Assembly (NCBI GenBank): GCA_002104945.1
Contig: MCFH01000008.1
Coordinates: 1,046,501 to 1,110,500, forward strand
DNA: 64,000 nt
Direction of reading: 5' to 3'
Source: Piromyces finnis
Lineage: Eukaryota > Neocallimastigomycota > Neocallimastigomycetes > Neocallimastigales > Neocallimastigaceae
Under the pieces are notes generated by a model that ran no database searches, was not told the origin of the DNA, and saw only the letters and a list, made by a program, of their open reading frames with translations. This document shows, piece after piece, positions 28,970 through 45,638 of the stretch (position 1 is its first letter; every line of letters starts with the position of its first letter). The translations under genes and the position numbers were made by a program.

Positions 28970-31342
28970 AATACCTTTATTAATATATTATTTTATAGTA
29001 ACTAATATGAGAAATTATTGTTTTGTTATAATAATGACTATAGAGTATATTATTAATAATTTAAACAGATATTTAAATTCTCTATTGATTATTTGTATGG
29101 ATACACCCTAATGAATTGCTTTTATTTTAATTTGCAATACTTTATAAATTTTATATATATTTAAAAATTTACTAATCTTTATACTTCATTCCTTTGCAAA
29201 ATTTTAAAAGTTATAAATTAAAATTTATTTATCTAATATTATTATTTTAAGATGTTTTTTTTTTATTCTATTTTTTTTTTTTTTTAATTTCTTTGTTTGC
29301 TGCGACTAGCCATTGAAAAAAAAAATAGTTTGAATATATATAGTTAATGTTATAATAATTATAGATTATTCTTGATCATTAATAATATATATCTATAAAT
29401 AAAATCAAAGAAAAAAAAATAATAATAATTAATAATTTCCCTTTTATTGTACTTTTTTTTTATGACATACCTATATCTTTGATAAATGTTTCACGAATAA
29501 AGTTTTTATTATGTATTTTTATTTAATAAAAAAAACCTAAGAATGAAATAAATAGTTTGTTGGGTTAATATATAGAATATATATAAATATTAAATATTGA
29601 AGGTATGAAAAAGTATGAAAAAAAAATAGTTCAACACTGTACTTTCTTATGAAATTTATTATTAATTTTTATTTAAATATATTATAATTGATTTAGGTTT
29701 TATTTTTTGTTATTTTTGATTTTTGATTTTATATTTATTTATTAATATGAATAGATTTATAGTTTTCGTTTCTATTATTCTTACTCTTATTATATTTAAC
29801 TATTCATTTATATTTTGATTTTGATTTTTAAATTTTGATTGTTTTACTATTTTTTTTTTTTTTTTTTTTTTTTTTATTATTACTATTATTCTTCTTTTTA
29901 ATAATTTATTTAATTATTAATTTTTCATTTATTTATATTTTAATTTTTCTATTCATCCTATTATGGTAAATTAATGTCCTTTGAAAATATAAAATATTTT
30001 AATTTTTAATATAAAAATATATTATAATAATATATTATTTATATATTATTGATTAAAAAGAAATTGTAAAATTTAATTTATTTAATGATTAAAGTTGTTT
30101 AATGTTTAATTTCAAACTATCCATATTTAGTATAAAAAATATAAAATAAAAAAATGAATTTTTTCTTTAAATAATAATTTAAAAATGGGCCACGATCTTA
30201 AAAGATTTTAAATAAACAATTAAAAGTCAACATCACTATGTTTATTGAAAGTTATTTTTTAATAAAAAAAAGTAAATCAAGTCACCTTTTATTTAATAGG
30301 AATATCTAAAGAGTGGAATAAATAATTATTTTTTTGTCACTTGTAACACTTTTTGGCCATGAGTTTTATTAGAGTTTATACATTAAATTTATTTTATTAA
30401 TTATGTTTTTCTTTTCTTTTTTATTAAATGAAATATTTTGTTTTTTGGTATTCAATATTAATTAAATATTAATTAGAATTAAATCAGTATATACAACTTT
30501 CAAATTGACTTTGAATTAACTTTTTTGAAATGTAAAAAAATGTTGAATTCAATATTCAATAGAATAATTTATTTATTATTAGTTGTTAAAAAAAGTAAAA
30601 AAAACTAAAAGTTTGTGTAAAACACGTATATAAATGATTAAGAATTTGCATAGACAGTCAAATTTTATAAAATTTAGTGAAATTGATTCTAAAAAGTTTC
30701 AAATGTTTTATAAAATCGTTAATTGAAAAAAAAAAAAAAGAAAAAAGAATAAAAAAAATTTACTGACACTTTTCCCTTTTTTTTTATAAAAATAGAATAG
30801 AATCAAATTTTGGTATATATTAATGTTAATATATGGATTTAATATATTAAAATATATTAATTTAAATTTTTCAATTTATTATAATATATTAAATGATAAA
30901 AAATAAAAATAGTTTTTTTATTATTAAATAGACTTTTTTGATTATTTTTAATACTTAAAGGGTAAAAGTGGTTTTTGAAATGAAGAAGACTTCATTGTAT
31001 AGACAAAGAGATAAGGAAAATACATTTAAATAATTAGTTTTTATTGTCCTTCCTATTTTATTATCATGAGAAATGAATAGTATCTTTTATAAATACCATT
31101 ATAAAAATTCTTTATACTTTTTTTTTTTTGATACTTTTTATCATAGAAAACTAAACTATATTAAATAATAACTATATAAAGTATATATTATATTTATATT
31201 TTAATATATGAACACTATATTGTATTAATTAATTTAATATATGAAAACTATTTTTAATATAATTTTACTATAAATTTTTTGGGTGGGAATAAAGGCCGCT
31301 GATAATTTGTCAGTTTGGTGATATTCTAATCATTCATCATGT

Positions 31343-31344
31343 AT

Positions 31345-31423
<79 letters not shown>

Positions 31424-31440
31424 GTTAGTTAGTTAGTTAG
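31343..31440. repeat. (TTTA)n followed by (TTAG)n
   Basis: About 20 tetranucleotide TTTA units (31343-31422), then five TTAG units. Two related motifs are fused at one end, a sign of slippage plus point mutation. Confidence 0.95.
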
Positions 31441-31777
31441 TTTGTTACATACTATATTAGTTAAATACCAAACTAAAAAAAATGGCTTCAAATTACTCAT
31501 ATTTTACTGTTTTAACTTTATATTTCTTTATTTTTTTTTTTTGATATATATCAAATAACAATAGTATTAATTTTATACATATTCATGAAATATACAATAA
31601 ATAATATTTATTATTTTTAATGATTATAGATATATTATGATTATTATGATAACATTATAATAATAATTAATTATGCATAATTTTTAAAAAGAAAAGAAAA
31701 AAAATAAATGAATAGTAATAATATAGTGCATTTGATAAAAAAAAAAGTATTTTTATTAATCAGATTTATTATAATGA

Positions 31778-35076
<3,299 letters not shown>

Positions 35077-38000
35077 TATTGACTTTTAATTTTTTTTTTT
35101 TTTTTTCTTCTTTCTTATTGAGATTGAGCAAAAAAAAAAAAAAAAAAAACAATAATAGAACAGTAATTAAATTAGGATTTATCAATTTTTTTTTCGATTT
35201 CCTTTAATATAGTTCCAAAATTTTTAGTATTATTAATATTTCATAAAGGTTTAATAAAAAAAAAAGAAAGAAAGAAAGACAAATTAATTATTAACTAATT
35301 AATGTAATTAATATTTTTTTGATTTTAAAAAGGTTAATAAAAAGCATTTTTTTTAGCTTTATTAAAAATTTCCTTAAATGTATTTACATTATGTAATTAT
35401 TATGTATACAATACATTAACATAAAAATTATATATCTATAACATAATTATTATAGAAAAAAAAAAAAAAAAGATGTTATGATAATTAACATCTATATTAT
35501 TCAATATCATATTTATTTTAAAATAAAAAATTAAAAAATTTATTATTGTTTAAATAGTATTATATGTAATTTGTATAATATCAATTTAAAATGTTTCTTT
35601 ATAATTATTTATAATGAATAGGAATATATCATATATCATATAAATTAAATATCCATAAATAATGTTTTTATTGGAAAAGAATTAATGATTTATCTTATAG
35701 ATTACAAGAGAATAGATAAAGTTAACATATTAAAACTTTTAAAATATCATTATTCATTTCTCAGAAAGATTTTTCATGAATTTTTTTTACCCAGTTTGGA
35801 TAACGAATTTATTAAAAAAAAAAAAAAAAGATTTAATTAAAATATGAATAAACCTTAAATTCTTTGTCAGTTATTAATGTATGACTAATTTTAAAAACGG
35901 ATAGTATTAATAATCATTGCATAATTTATGTTTTTTTTTTTAGTAAAAAAAATGATTTATTATATTTAATTTAATATGCATATTATTCAAAATACAGAAA
36001 ATTTCCAATAATTCTTTATATATTTTTAGATAGCTTTATAACTTTAAGAGGTTTCACTATAAAATTTATAAAGATATATAAAATTAATATCATTAATCTT
36101 CGTTAACCATTACCTATAAAAAAAAAGTTTATCAATTAAATAATATAATAGGGTTATCTTTTAACATTTGATAATTATTTTCATATATAATCTTTTTTTT
36201 TTTTCTTTTTGGAAATAATAAAGTTTATAAATAATAACCTTTTTTTTTTATTTTTTACTTAAAAAAAATAAGGTTTTTTAGATTTCATTTCATTCATACA
36301 TCATTAATATAATAAAAAATTAAATCATTCTATTAAATTTTATTTTTTAAATATATATTTTAACCTAGCTAATCCTAGTTATTCAAATGTTCATTTAATA
36401 AAAAATGTATATATATAATATATATATATATGTGCTTTTAATAACAAAAAGAAAAAATAGATGTTTTCAATTAATAAGTAATGAAATCCAAAAATACATA
36501 GAATAACTAATTTATCATTAATAATAATAAGTATATATATATATACTAATAGTTCAAAATTATTCAAGAAAAAAAAAAAAAAAAAAAGAATGATATGAAC
36601 GATATTAGATAGTCATTAATTTTTAATAAATTTTAAAGAATTATATTAATCTTCGGATCTAAAATATTTTAACATTAAACTTTAAGATTAGTGGCTGTTT
36701 TTTTTTTTTAAAAAAAAAATATAAGAAAAAAAAAAACAAAGTTATAACAATATCAAATATATTAAAGATATATTATAGTAATGAAGTAGAAATGATGTAT
36801 AATATATAAATAATTCAATATATTTAATTCTATAATTAATTTATTAATAATAATAAACATGGAAAACTGATGACTATTTCATTAAGAAAAATAAAAAACG
36901 TTTTAACTTTAAAAAAATTAATTTTTTAGTAAAATTTATGTCACCCTTTTTCAATTACTTTTTTCTTTTTACAATATTATTATTTCTTAAGAAAAAAAAA
37001 ACTTTATATTTTTATATCTATTTGTTAATGATATTAATTTCATAATTATTATTTTAAAATAAAACTTTTTGATAATGAAAAACCTTTTCAAATATATATG
37101 ATAGATGTAATCATCTCATCCTCCATTTTTTATACATGAATAATATATTAAAAATCTACATTATTAAATAATTATAAAGTTTTGAAGTTTGGTATATATA
37201 TACTAAATATAATAACTATTTTTATTAATAGTATTAATATTGAAAATATTATATAAAAAACAAAAATCAGTACTTAATATTTTATTATAAAAATTAAAAA
37301 ATATAATATGGAAAATATTTTTGTTTTTGAAAAATGGAAAGATGATAATTAATAATTCATAATAAATATGGATATAAAGACATGCCATAAAATATTTAAA
37401 ATATTCAATAGTATTATTATTCTTTATTATATAGGGTTGAACAAAGTATTATAAACTTTTTTCTATACTATTACTTTTAAGAAATTGCATTGATTTTTTT
37501 TAATATACATCAATTAATATATAATATTAATTTATTGATGAATGAATATTATAATCTGAACTTTTTTTTTTTTTTAATTAAATATTTTAGTTTTTATTAT
37601 TATATTACCTTTTATAGTTTCACATTTTAATTAAAAAAAATTTTTTTTATATTATTATTTATTTAAAAAAAATGTTTTTTTTTTTTTTTACTATTATTTA
37701 AAATAATTAAACTATTTTAAATTTGAAAAAAAAATATAATTTTTTTTTATATTCATGATATATAAAAAAAGTACCTTTTTTTTTTTAAAAAAATATTTTC
37801 TCTCTCTTTCTTTTTTTTCTTTTTTTATCTATTTTATATAAAAGTCTTTTTTTTTTTTTTATATAATAATAGCAATACACATATAATTGAACTAGACAAA
37901 AATTTTATTCTACAATTTTTTTTGTATTAAATGTAATAACCAAAAAAAAAGATAATACTACAATAATAATAAATATATATTAAACAAAACAAAAACAAAC

Positions 38001-40634
38001 AAACAAAAAAATGGAAATTCTTTTGGTTTTATTATATATATTATATATTAGATATGGATATTGATTAATTAAAAATGAAATAAAAAGTATTATAAGGATA
38101 AAAACATATAATCAAATTTTGCAGAGTTTAGTAAAGATAAAAAATATTATTATCATGTATAATTAATGAAACTAGTATAATGTTTTGATTACAAAGAATA
38201 CCTATAAAATACGAATAAATATAAAGAAATATAGCATCATTTAATAAAAATAATATTTATTTAGTATATTCTTTTTAAAAGAAGAAATATAAAAAAGTTT
38301 TTAAAATATTGTTACTAATTAGCATTAAAAAGATGCTATAAATTAATTTTTATTTTAATAACAACAAATAAAAGTATAAAAAAAATTAAATAATTAAAAA
38401 TTTTAAACTAACCATTTATTTATTTATTTTTTAATTTCTCCTATTTTTTTTTTTTTTTGGATAAATCTCATAAATAAAAAAAAATACTTTTGTGTATGTA
38501 CCACCACATCAGCAAGGGAAATTAAAACGATTGCCAAAAAAAAAAAGAAAGAAAAACCCAATAAATTGATAAAATGAATATTTTTAAATAGAATTAAAAA
38601 AAATATTAATAATCCATAAAATTGATTTATAAAATATATGAACAACAGGAACAATTTATTTTATAAATGATTCTTAAATATAACTCTACATAATTTTTAA
38701 ATATAATCATCATTAAATTAGCTTTTATTTATATCATACATTATTTAAAATACTCAATAGATCATTTAAATTTAATATTATATTATCTATTAATAATCCA
38801 TTTTTTAATGACGAGTTAAAAAAATACAAAACTATAAATATTTTTATTATCATACATCTATGTGTACAAACACTTTTTCAAATCTTTTTCATTTAGATTT
38901 ATAAAAAAATTAAATAGTAATTAGTAATTAGTCATTTCCATAGGAATATCAGTAAATTTCTGAAAGTATTTATTTCATGAAAAAGAAAACTTTTCAAAAG
39001 TTATCAATCCTTTTCTATCATCTTTAAAATAAATAAAATACTATTATTGATTAAATATATCCATTAACTTTCCAACAATAATTCAATAAATTATACTACA
39101 TCTTTTAATATAATAATTACATAAATTGTTTTATTCGATTATTTCATTTTGTTTTTATCTATACTATTCATAAACAGAATAGTGAATAGTCGCTAAAAGT
39201 AGCTAAAAGTAGCATTCATCACTCTCTCTAGTTAAACCATCATTAGTTCAATAATTATTTTTATGAGGAATTTCTATTCTTGCATTTCCCTTTTTTCTAT
39301 ATACAATAATTTTCTATCAATCATAGTTTTAGCTAGGTACAGAATAGATAAAATAACAATAGAAAATAATACAAATAATACACAAACACAATTCTATATT
39401 AATAATAAAATTAAAGGGGTTTTCTATAATAAATAATAAAAAAAAATATCTCACTTTCAAAATAATAATAAAAAAACATTTAAAATAATGTTTTATAATT
39501 ATTAATAACCAATAAGTCTTACTATTATAAAAATAAAACGTATCTTCTCAACTCATTCAAAACTATTCTTTATTAATAAACTTAAATTAGAATTTAAAAA
39601 AAAAAAACTCTTTTTTTTGAAAACTTTTTGTTTATTTTTTTTCACCAAAATTAATATATACAACGTGTGTAACCTAAAAAAAAAGAAAATCTAAAAAAAG
39701 AAATTTTTATATTAAATACAAAAAAAAATTTAGAAAAGTACAAAAAAAAGAAATATTATTATTTAAACAAACTTTAAAAATATAAATTATAATATAAAAA
39801 TATAATCATTAGTATTTAGTACAAAAAAGAATAGAAAAACATCCTCTATTTAAAAAAAGGTCAATTTTTATTGAGAACTTTTTAAACTTTTGACACAAAA
39901 AATAAAAAAGTCTAAGAAAAAAAATTCTAAAACATTTAACCAATAAATTTTGATAAAAATAAAAATTTAAAATTCAATTCGGAATTGAAATTAAAATTAT
40001 AATAAATAAGGTTTGATGTATGAAAATCTTTACTACCTATCAACTTAAAAATCATATAAAATAAAGTTAATATTTTACTATAAAATTACACTATTCAAAA
40101 TAATATATTGTAAAGTGACATTTTATAATATATTAAATTATTCTAAAACTAACACAAAAATTCCATGCCAAAGTTTAAATTTCAATTTTTATATTAAAAA
40201 ATAAAAAACAAAAAAATACAAAAAAATACTAAAAAAATCACTTGACATTTACGAGAGGTAGCAAGAACAGCACCACACAACTATTGTGGTTATCCTAGCC
40301 TAGAAAAGTTATTTTTTATTGTAGATATCCATCCTATTGACATATTACTATAATAATAATTAATTAATTGCTATAGTTTAAAATAATAATTGTACTAGTT
40401 AGGTTTTTAATAAAAAAAAAAACCTCTTTTTTTTAATATATACATGTCACAAAAAAAGAAAAAAATACATTCACTATTGATTATAGAAAAATAACAAAAA
40501 AATTAAACATTATACCTATTTATTATTATTTTTATTATTATTACACCTGTTAAAGCAATACTAGTAATCATTCATTGTATTCATCTTATATCACTTTTGA
40601 AATAATAAATATAAACTCATTAAAGAAAAAAAAA
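35077..40634. other. Gene-free region between divergent SPATA17 and PDE
   Basis: 5.5 kb, the largest interval without a recognised gene. It has many poly-A/T runs. Short hydrophobic open stretches (such as 38424-38654, minus, Phe-rich) look like by-products of composition. A slightly GC-richer patch near 40245-40305 contains a small hairpin. A 10-bp direct repeat lies at 39192-39213. The divergent promoters of the two flanking genes must lie here. Confidence 0.5.
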
Positions 40635-43600
40635 ATGAAACATAATAATACTTCATTGAATACAGAATCTATTAGAAATGAAAGAACTGGTGTAATAATT
40701 AACGAAGAAAATAATAGTATCTCTGAAAATGAAAATGAGGTTGAGGAAAGTACGAATGAAAATGGGAATGAAATAAATAAAGATACTACCAATGAAAGTG
40801 AAGATGAAAATAATGAAGATGAAAAATTAATTAAACAACAAAAAGGTAAATATATATATATATATTTTTTATACAAATAAATATAAATTGTTTCGCATTA
40901 TTAGAATAATTGTAAAAAAATATTTCAATAATCGTGTTAATAACAGTTGTTTATTTAAAAAAAAAAAAGTAACAACCACCACACAACACTTTTTGAATAA
41001 ACTATTTGAATACATTTGATCATTTAATGTAACATTTTTATTTCTTGGTAGATTATCATCATAATAAATAGTCAATATATTATGCAATATATTAACAAAA
41101 GTTTTTTAAAAAAGGTTTTATTATCTATTAAATATATTTCAATATATAATTTAATTAATTTATGAATATATCAATTTATATTAAAAAGAATTTTATTAAA
41201 ATATAAAAATTTAAAAAAAAATATATAAATAATTTAATTTTGTACCAAAATTCAACTTTTTTTAATATTTAACAAAAAAAAGAAATGTAAAAGGTTTAAA
41301 GAGGAATCAACCTTCACAATAATAAAAATAAAAAAGAATAATTTAAAAACAGAAAAAAAAATAATGAATTAATTATTTCTATAAATGCTAGTTATTTAAT
41401 AATATTATTAAAAGCATATTTATACATTGTTAATTTATTATATTTTTTATATAATATAATTTATAAAAAAAAAAAAAAAAATGAAAAATTACATATAAAT
41501 ATATAAATATCCATTTTAAAATAATATAATAAAATCTTGTCATAACAATTAAAATTTAAAACCATTTCAACAATAAAACCAAAAAAAAAAACATACGTAT
41601 AAAATAAAATAAATAATTTATTAAAACATAAATAATTAAAAAAAAAATAGAGAAAAAAAAAAAAGATAAGAAGAAAAGTAAAGAACCTCAATCCATTCAA
41701 ATAAAAAAGTATACAGTTTTTTTGGTAAGTGTATAATAGTATAATTATAAAATATAAATATAATAATTTCAATTAAAAAAATTATAAAACTCTATGATAA
41801 TGGAAGTATATAATAATAAAAAAAAAAGAGTAATAAAACAATTGAAAGATAATAAATAAAAATATATACAAACTTATCAATTAATTACTTCCAATGATAC
41901 TATCTTAATAATTAATACTTATTAGTAAAAAAATAAAAAGAAAAAAAGATTATTTATTACCTTTCAAAAAAATAATATATAATTTTTATGTAAAATAAAA
42001 TTTTAGTAAAATAGTATTTTTAAATAAAATGGAATAAATTTTCTTTATCATAATAAAAATAAAATTATTAATGAAAAATAGAATAAGAGTATTAATAAAA
42101 AAAAAAGGATTTACTAATGTTTATTACTAAATTTTTTGATTTTACAATTAATTCTTTATTACACTCAAAAAAATCAATGAAAAAAATAATAATAGTTAAT
42201 ACTGCACTATCTCTGGCATTTACTAATATTGGTACTAGGATATTATATGAATTGGATTAGTTTACTATTCTATTGGGAACTGCCTTTATGTAAGTTTCAA
42301 TACATGTTATATTCTTTTATATATAAATTATATTATTTAATAATAAACTTTCTTAAAAAATCATTATATATAGATATCTTTTTATCTTTTTCAGATGTAC
42401 TTTTGGAAATGCTTTTTAATAGTCCAAACAAAGTTTCACCTATTCCACTTTATAATAGTTTGATTCCTTATACTTTTTTTTTAATATTATCAAGAGAGAA
42501 GCATCAATTGTATAATATATTGTGGTTTATCTCTATTACAATAATATATTCTCAAAAAACCATGAAAAATCTTTTACTTCATTTGTTTATTTTTACATTG
42601 CTTTTTTCAGGTATATAATAAATATATAATTACAAGAAACTAAATTAATAATAATAAAAAAGAAAAATGATAATTTTACTTTTTAAACCAAAATAGAATA
42701 TTCATCTTTACCTTTCAAAATTAAAAGAATTAATTATTTTAGTGTTAATAGTGAAATCTTAATAAAATTAATAATGATGATAATAATGATGAAATCCTTT
42801 TTACCACTAAAATCATTTTTCAAACCTTCACAACTCATAAAAAAAATTTTTATTTTCTAATTAGCATTTTATTTTATATAATTTTATATAGCAATTTATG
42901 TTATCTATATTTGTGTAATTAATCAAGTCGTTTATAAAGATATTGCTATAGCCTCAATTGTTTGGCTTGCAAAAATAAAACCAAAAAATTATCAAATATT
43001 TGATAAGAAAATTTATAATATTCTTTTAGAATCTAGTTTTTCATTAATTTATATTATAATTATTTTAGCTATCATTTGTACGCTAAAATATAGCTCAAAT
43101 AATTATAAGAAAAAAATAGAACTAAAAGAACATATATTATACCTCATAAAAGAAAATAAAAAATTAAACGAAATTCAAAAGTAAGTTATTAGTTTTTTTT
43201 TTTTTTATCATCATCATCATCGCAATAATAATCTTTAATTCATTTTATATTTTGAAATTCAATGATATTTATACAATCATTAGAAAAAAATTATATAAAA
43301 ACTTGGATCAAGATCAATTTTTATATAAAGTTATTTCAATATTAGATAATATAAAAAAAAAGAATAGTAAGTAATCATACTATACGCTTAAAAAATATTC
43401 AATTATAAAATCTATATATTAATTTTAATATATTTGTTTTTATATTTATTCTTTAATAATAGTATATAATCAATCATTAGTTAACGATATTGATAATTCA
43501 ATTTTTTTAATACTCTCAAATAAAAATATTTTTGAAAACTTTGATATAGAAGAAAATATCCTTTATATTATATTAATAATAATTTAAATATTTACCTTTT

Positions 43601-44276
43601 TTTTTTTTTTGGCTAGTAATTATATTTATTATTATCCTTAATGGTAATTTCGTTTTTTCTTTTAAAAATATCCACATAATAATATAGAAATATATAGATA
43701 TTTAAATGTTATTACAGAATACGACTCTGTTTATTCTTTTTCAACAATAAAAGATGAAGAAGACATGGAGAAAAAAAATAAAGATATGAATAAAAAAAAT
43801 AACAGCAATTTTGAATTTCCATTATTTAGAAACCCTAGTATTAACATTTATGAAATTGAAGAACATTTAAAAACTTGGATGGATTTCAATTTTGATATAT
43901 TTAAACTTTCCAATATAACAAATTGCCAACCAATTTTTTATTTAGGAAAGCATATTTTTGATCAACATAATTTTAATAAACATTTTAATATTAAACTATC
44001 GACATTAGAATCCTTCTTAACAACAATGGAAAATCAATATCATATGGTATATATATCGCCCCTCTTTTTTTTTTTTATATTCATTATTGATATTTTATTT
44101 TCAATTCACAATTAAAATTATAAAATAATAAATAGTATAATTGAAAAAATATTAACAATAATAATAATAATAATACTAACAATAATAATAATAATAATAC
44201 TAACAATAATAATAATAATAATACTAACAATAATAATAATAATAATACTAACAATAATAATAATAATAATACTAAC

Positions 44277-44319
<43 letters not shown>

Positions 44320-45638
44320 TATGGAAACCCCTTTTCCTAAATATATCATTTAAAACAATAATAATTTTATTAGGCATTACCTTACCATAATAATATACAT
44401 GCAGCGGATGTACTACATGCTATGAATTATTTCATTTCACATCCAGTACTAGATAATTTATTAACTATTGAAGAAAAATTTGCATGCATTATTTCTGCAA
44501 TCATTCATGATATTGATCATCCTGGTATAAATAATTCCTATGAAATAAAACATTCTGAACCACTATCTGTTATCTATAATAATAAATCGGTAGTGATATA
44601 TTTTTTTATATATTATTATAAAACGTCAATGATGTTTTTTTTTTTATAATAATAATAATAATTAATAATATAATTTTATCCTTTGAAAATCTAAATTATA
44701 GGTCTTAGAAAATCATCATTGTGCATTAGCATTTAAAATACTACATGAATATATAAATTGTAATATTTTAAAAAATGTCACTAAATCCCAGTATACCTAT
44801 ATAAGGTCATTAATTATAGCAATGGTTCTTGCAACAGATATGGCTTGTCATAAACAATTTGTAGATGAATTCACTGAAAAATTAAAAAATCAAAGTAAGT
44901 ATTATTATAGAGATTATTATTCATTGTTGCTAGAAAAAAAAAATAAAGAATTGAAAAAATAAAATTTAATATATTTTTACAAAAAAAAAAAAAAAAAAGA
45001 AAAATTTATACTAATTTTTTTTCTTTCTTTTCTTCGATTTCTTATATAAAATGAATAGCTTTTAATATTGAAGATAGTAAAGATAGAAAATTACTATTAT
45101 GCATATTAATTAAATGTGCAGATATTTCTAACCCAACCAAGATTAATAAAATATCAGTACAATGGAGTAATCGTTTATTTAAAGAAAACTTAATACTGGT
45201 TAGTAAATAAAGTTTAATATATAAAATAAATTATAGAAAGAAAATAAAGTACTAATTTGATTACAATTGTTTATTTCATAAAAAAAAAAATAGAGTGTTA
45301 ATGAGAAAAAACATCAAAATTATAATTTATCACCACTACTAAAAAATAACTGTACATCAAAAAGTGAAAATCAGACAAGTTTTATCAAAATATTTGTGAA
45401 ACCTATTTATCAATTATTAGGATCATTTTTAGAAATAGATGATTTTATTGCCATAAGACAATTAGAAGAAAATTATAATTTCTGGGAAGAGTAAGTATTT
45501 TTACCTAAATAGTATTTTTTTTTTTAAAAAAAAGTCAATATTATTAATTTTCAATTCTTTATATTTTTTTATATATATGTATAATTTTTTTTTTATTATT
45601 ATCCATATGAACTAATTTTTACTAGGTATAATGGATAA
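40635..45638 (+). CDS. Polytopic class I cyclic-nucleotide phosphodiesterase
   Basis: Twelve exons: 40635-40845, 41651-41724, 42196-42610, 42892-43180, 43284-43366, 43463-43555, 43676-44046, 44374-44589, 44702-44894, 45059-45198, 45294-45490 and 45626-45638. They join to 764 aa. The N-terminus (about 95 residues) is acidic then basic and likely cytosolic. Exons 3-4 encode about six hydrophobic segments, ending SFSLIYIIIILAIICTLKY, followed by a coiled-coil-like linker (ELKEHILYLIKENKKLNE). The C-terminal half is the HD-type catalytic domain: YHNNIHAADVLHA, HDIDHPGINN (the HDxxHxxxxN signature), MACHKQF, KCADISNP and the substrate-binding Gln region NQTSFIKIFVKP. It hydrolyses cAMP and/or cGMP; which one cannot be told. 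There is no Lys in the last TM helix, so it is not a rhodopsin-PDE. Exons 6 and 7 are separated by an AT-AC intron. Confidence 0.9.
43556..43675 (+). other. Candidate U12-type AT-AC intron in the PDE
   Basis: The 120-nt intron starts ATATCCTTT directly after the last codon base of exon 6 and ends TCCAC. A branch-site match TCCTTAAT lies at 43635-43642, and a second weaker A-rich candidate lies about 11 nt before the end. Joining 43555 to 43676 keeps the frame open into exon 7. No canonical GT-AG pair does so. See the finding. Confidence 0.75.
44150..44320. repeat. 24-nt intron minisatellite carrying TACTAAC boxes
   Basis: Within PDE intron 7 the 24-nt unit TACTAAC followed by AAT repeats occurs five times (TACTAAC at 44174, 44198, 44222, 44246 and 44270), preceded by a TATTAAC variant at 44150, and ends in plain (AAT)n. 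Each box equals the yeast branch-point consensus. Confidence 0.9.

Larger units (their letters stand above)
28815..31777. other. Long intergenic region, no gene recognised
   Basis: 3 kb between the large gene and the SPATA17 3' end. An open stretch at 28842-29111 (+) is hydrophobic but sits in the 5' flank of the large gene and contains a 14-bp palindrome, so I do not call it a gene. Other content: poly-T near 29850, a tetranucleotide repeat at 31343-31440, and a slightly GC-richer patch near 31280-31320. No RNA gene was found. Confidence 0.5.

Noticed and set aside
28842-29111. Hydrophobic 89-codon open frame
   Set aside because: A/T-biased Ile/Leu/Tyr/Asn content, no homology recognised, and it overlaps the 5' flank and palindrome of the adjacent divergent gene.
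38424-38654. Phe-rich 76-codon open frame on the minus strand
   Set aside because: Poly-Phe and poly-Lys from homopolymer runs, no conserved motif; likely chance.
41461-41772. Phe/Tyr-rich minus-strand open frame
   Set aside because: It overlaps PDE exon 2 and its flanking introns on the other strand; composition only.
42892-43180. PDE as a rhodopsin-phosphodiesterase fusion
   Set aside because: The predicted last helix (FSLIYIIIILAIICTLKY) lacks the retinal-binding Lys in mid-helix, and the TM region shows no microbial rhodopsin motif.
44084-44377. Leucine-rich minus-strand open frame
   Set aside because: It is antisense to the AAT/TACTAAC minisatellite in a PDE intron; composition only.
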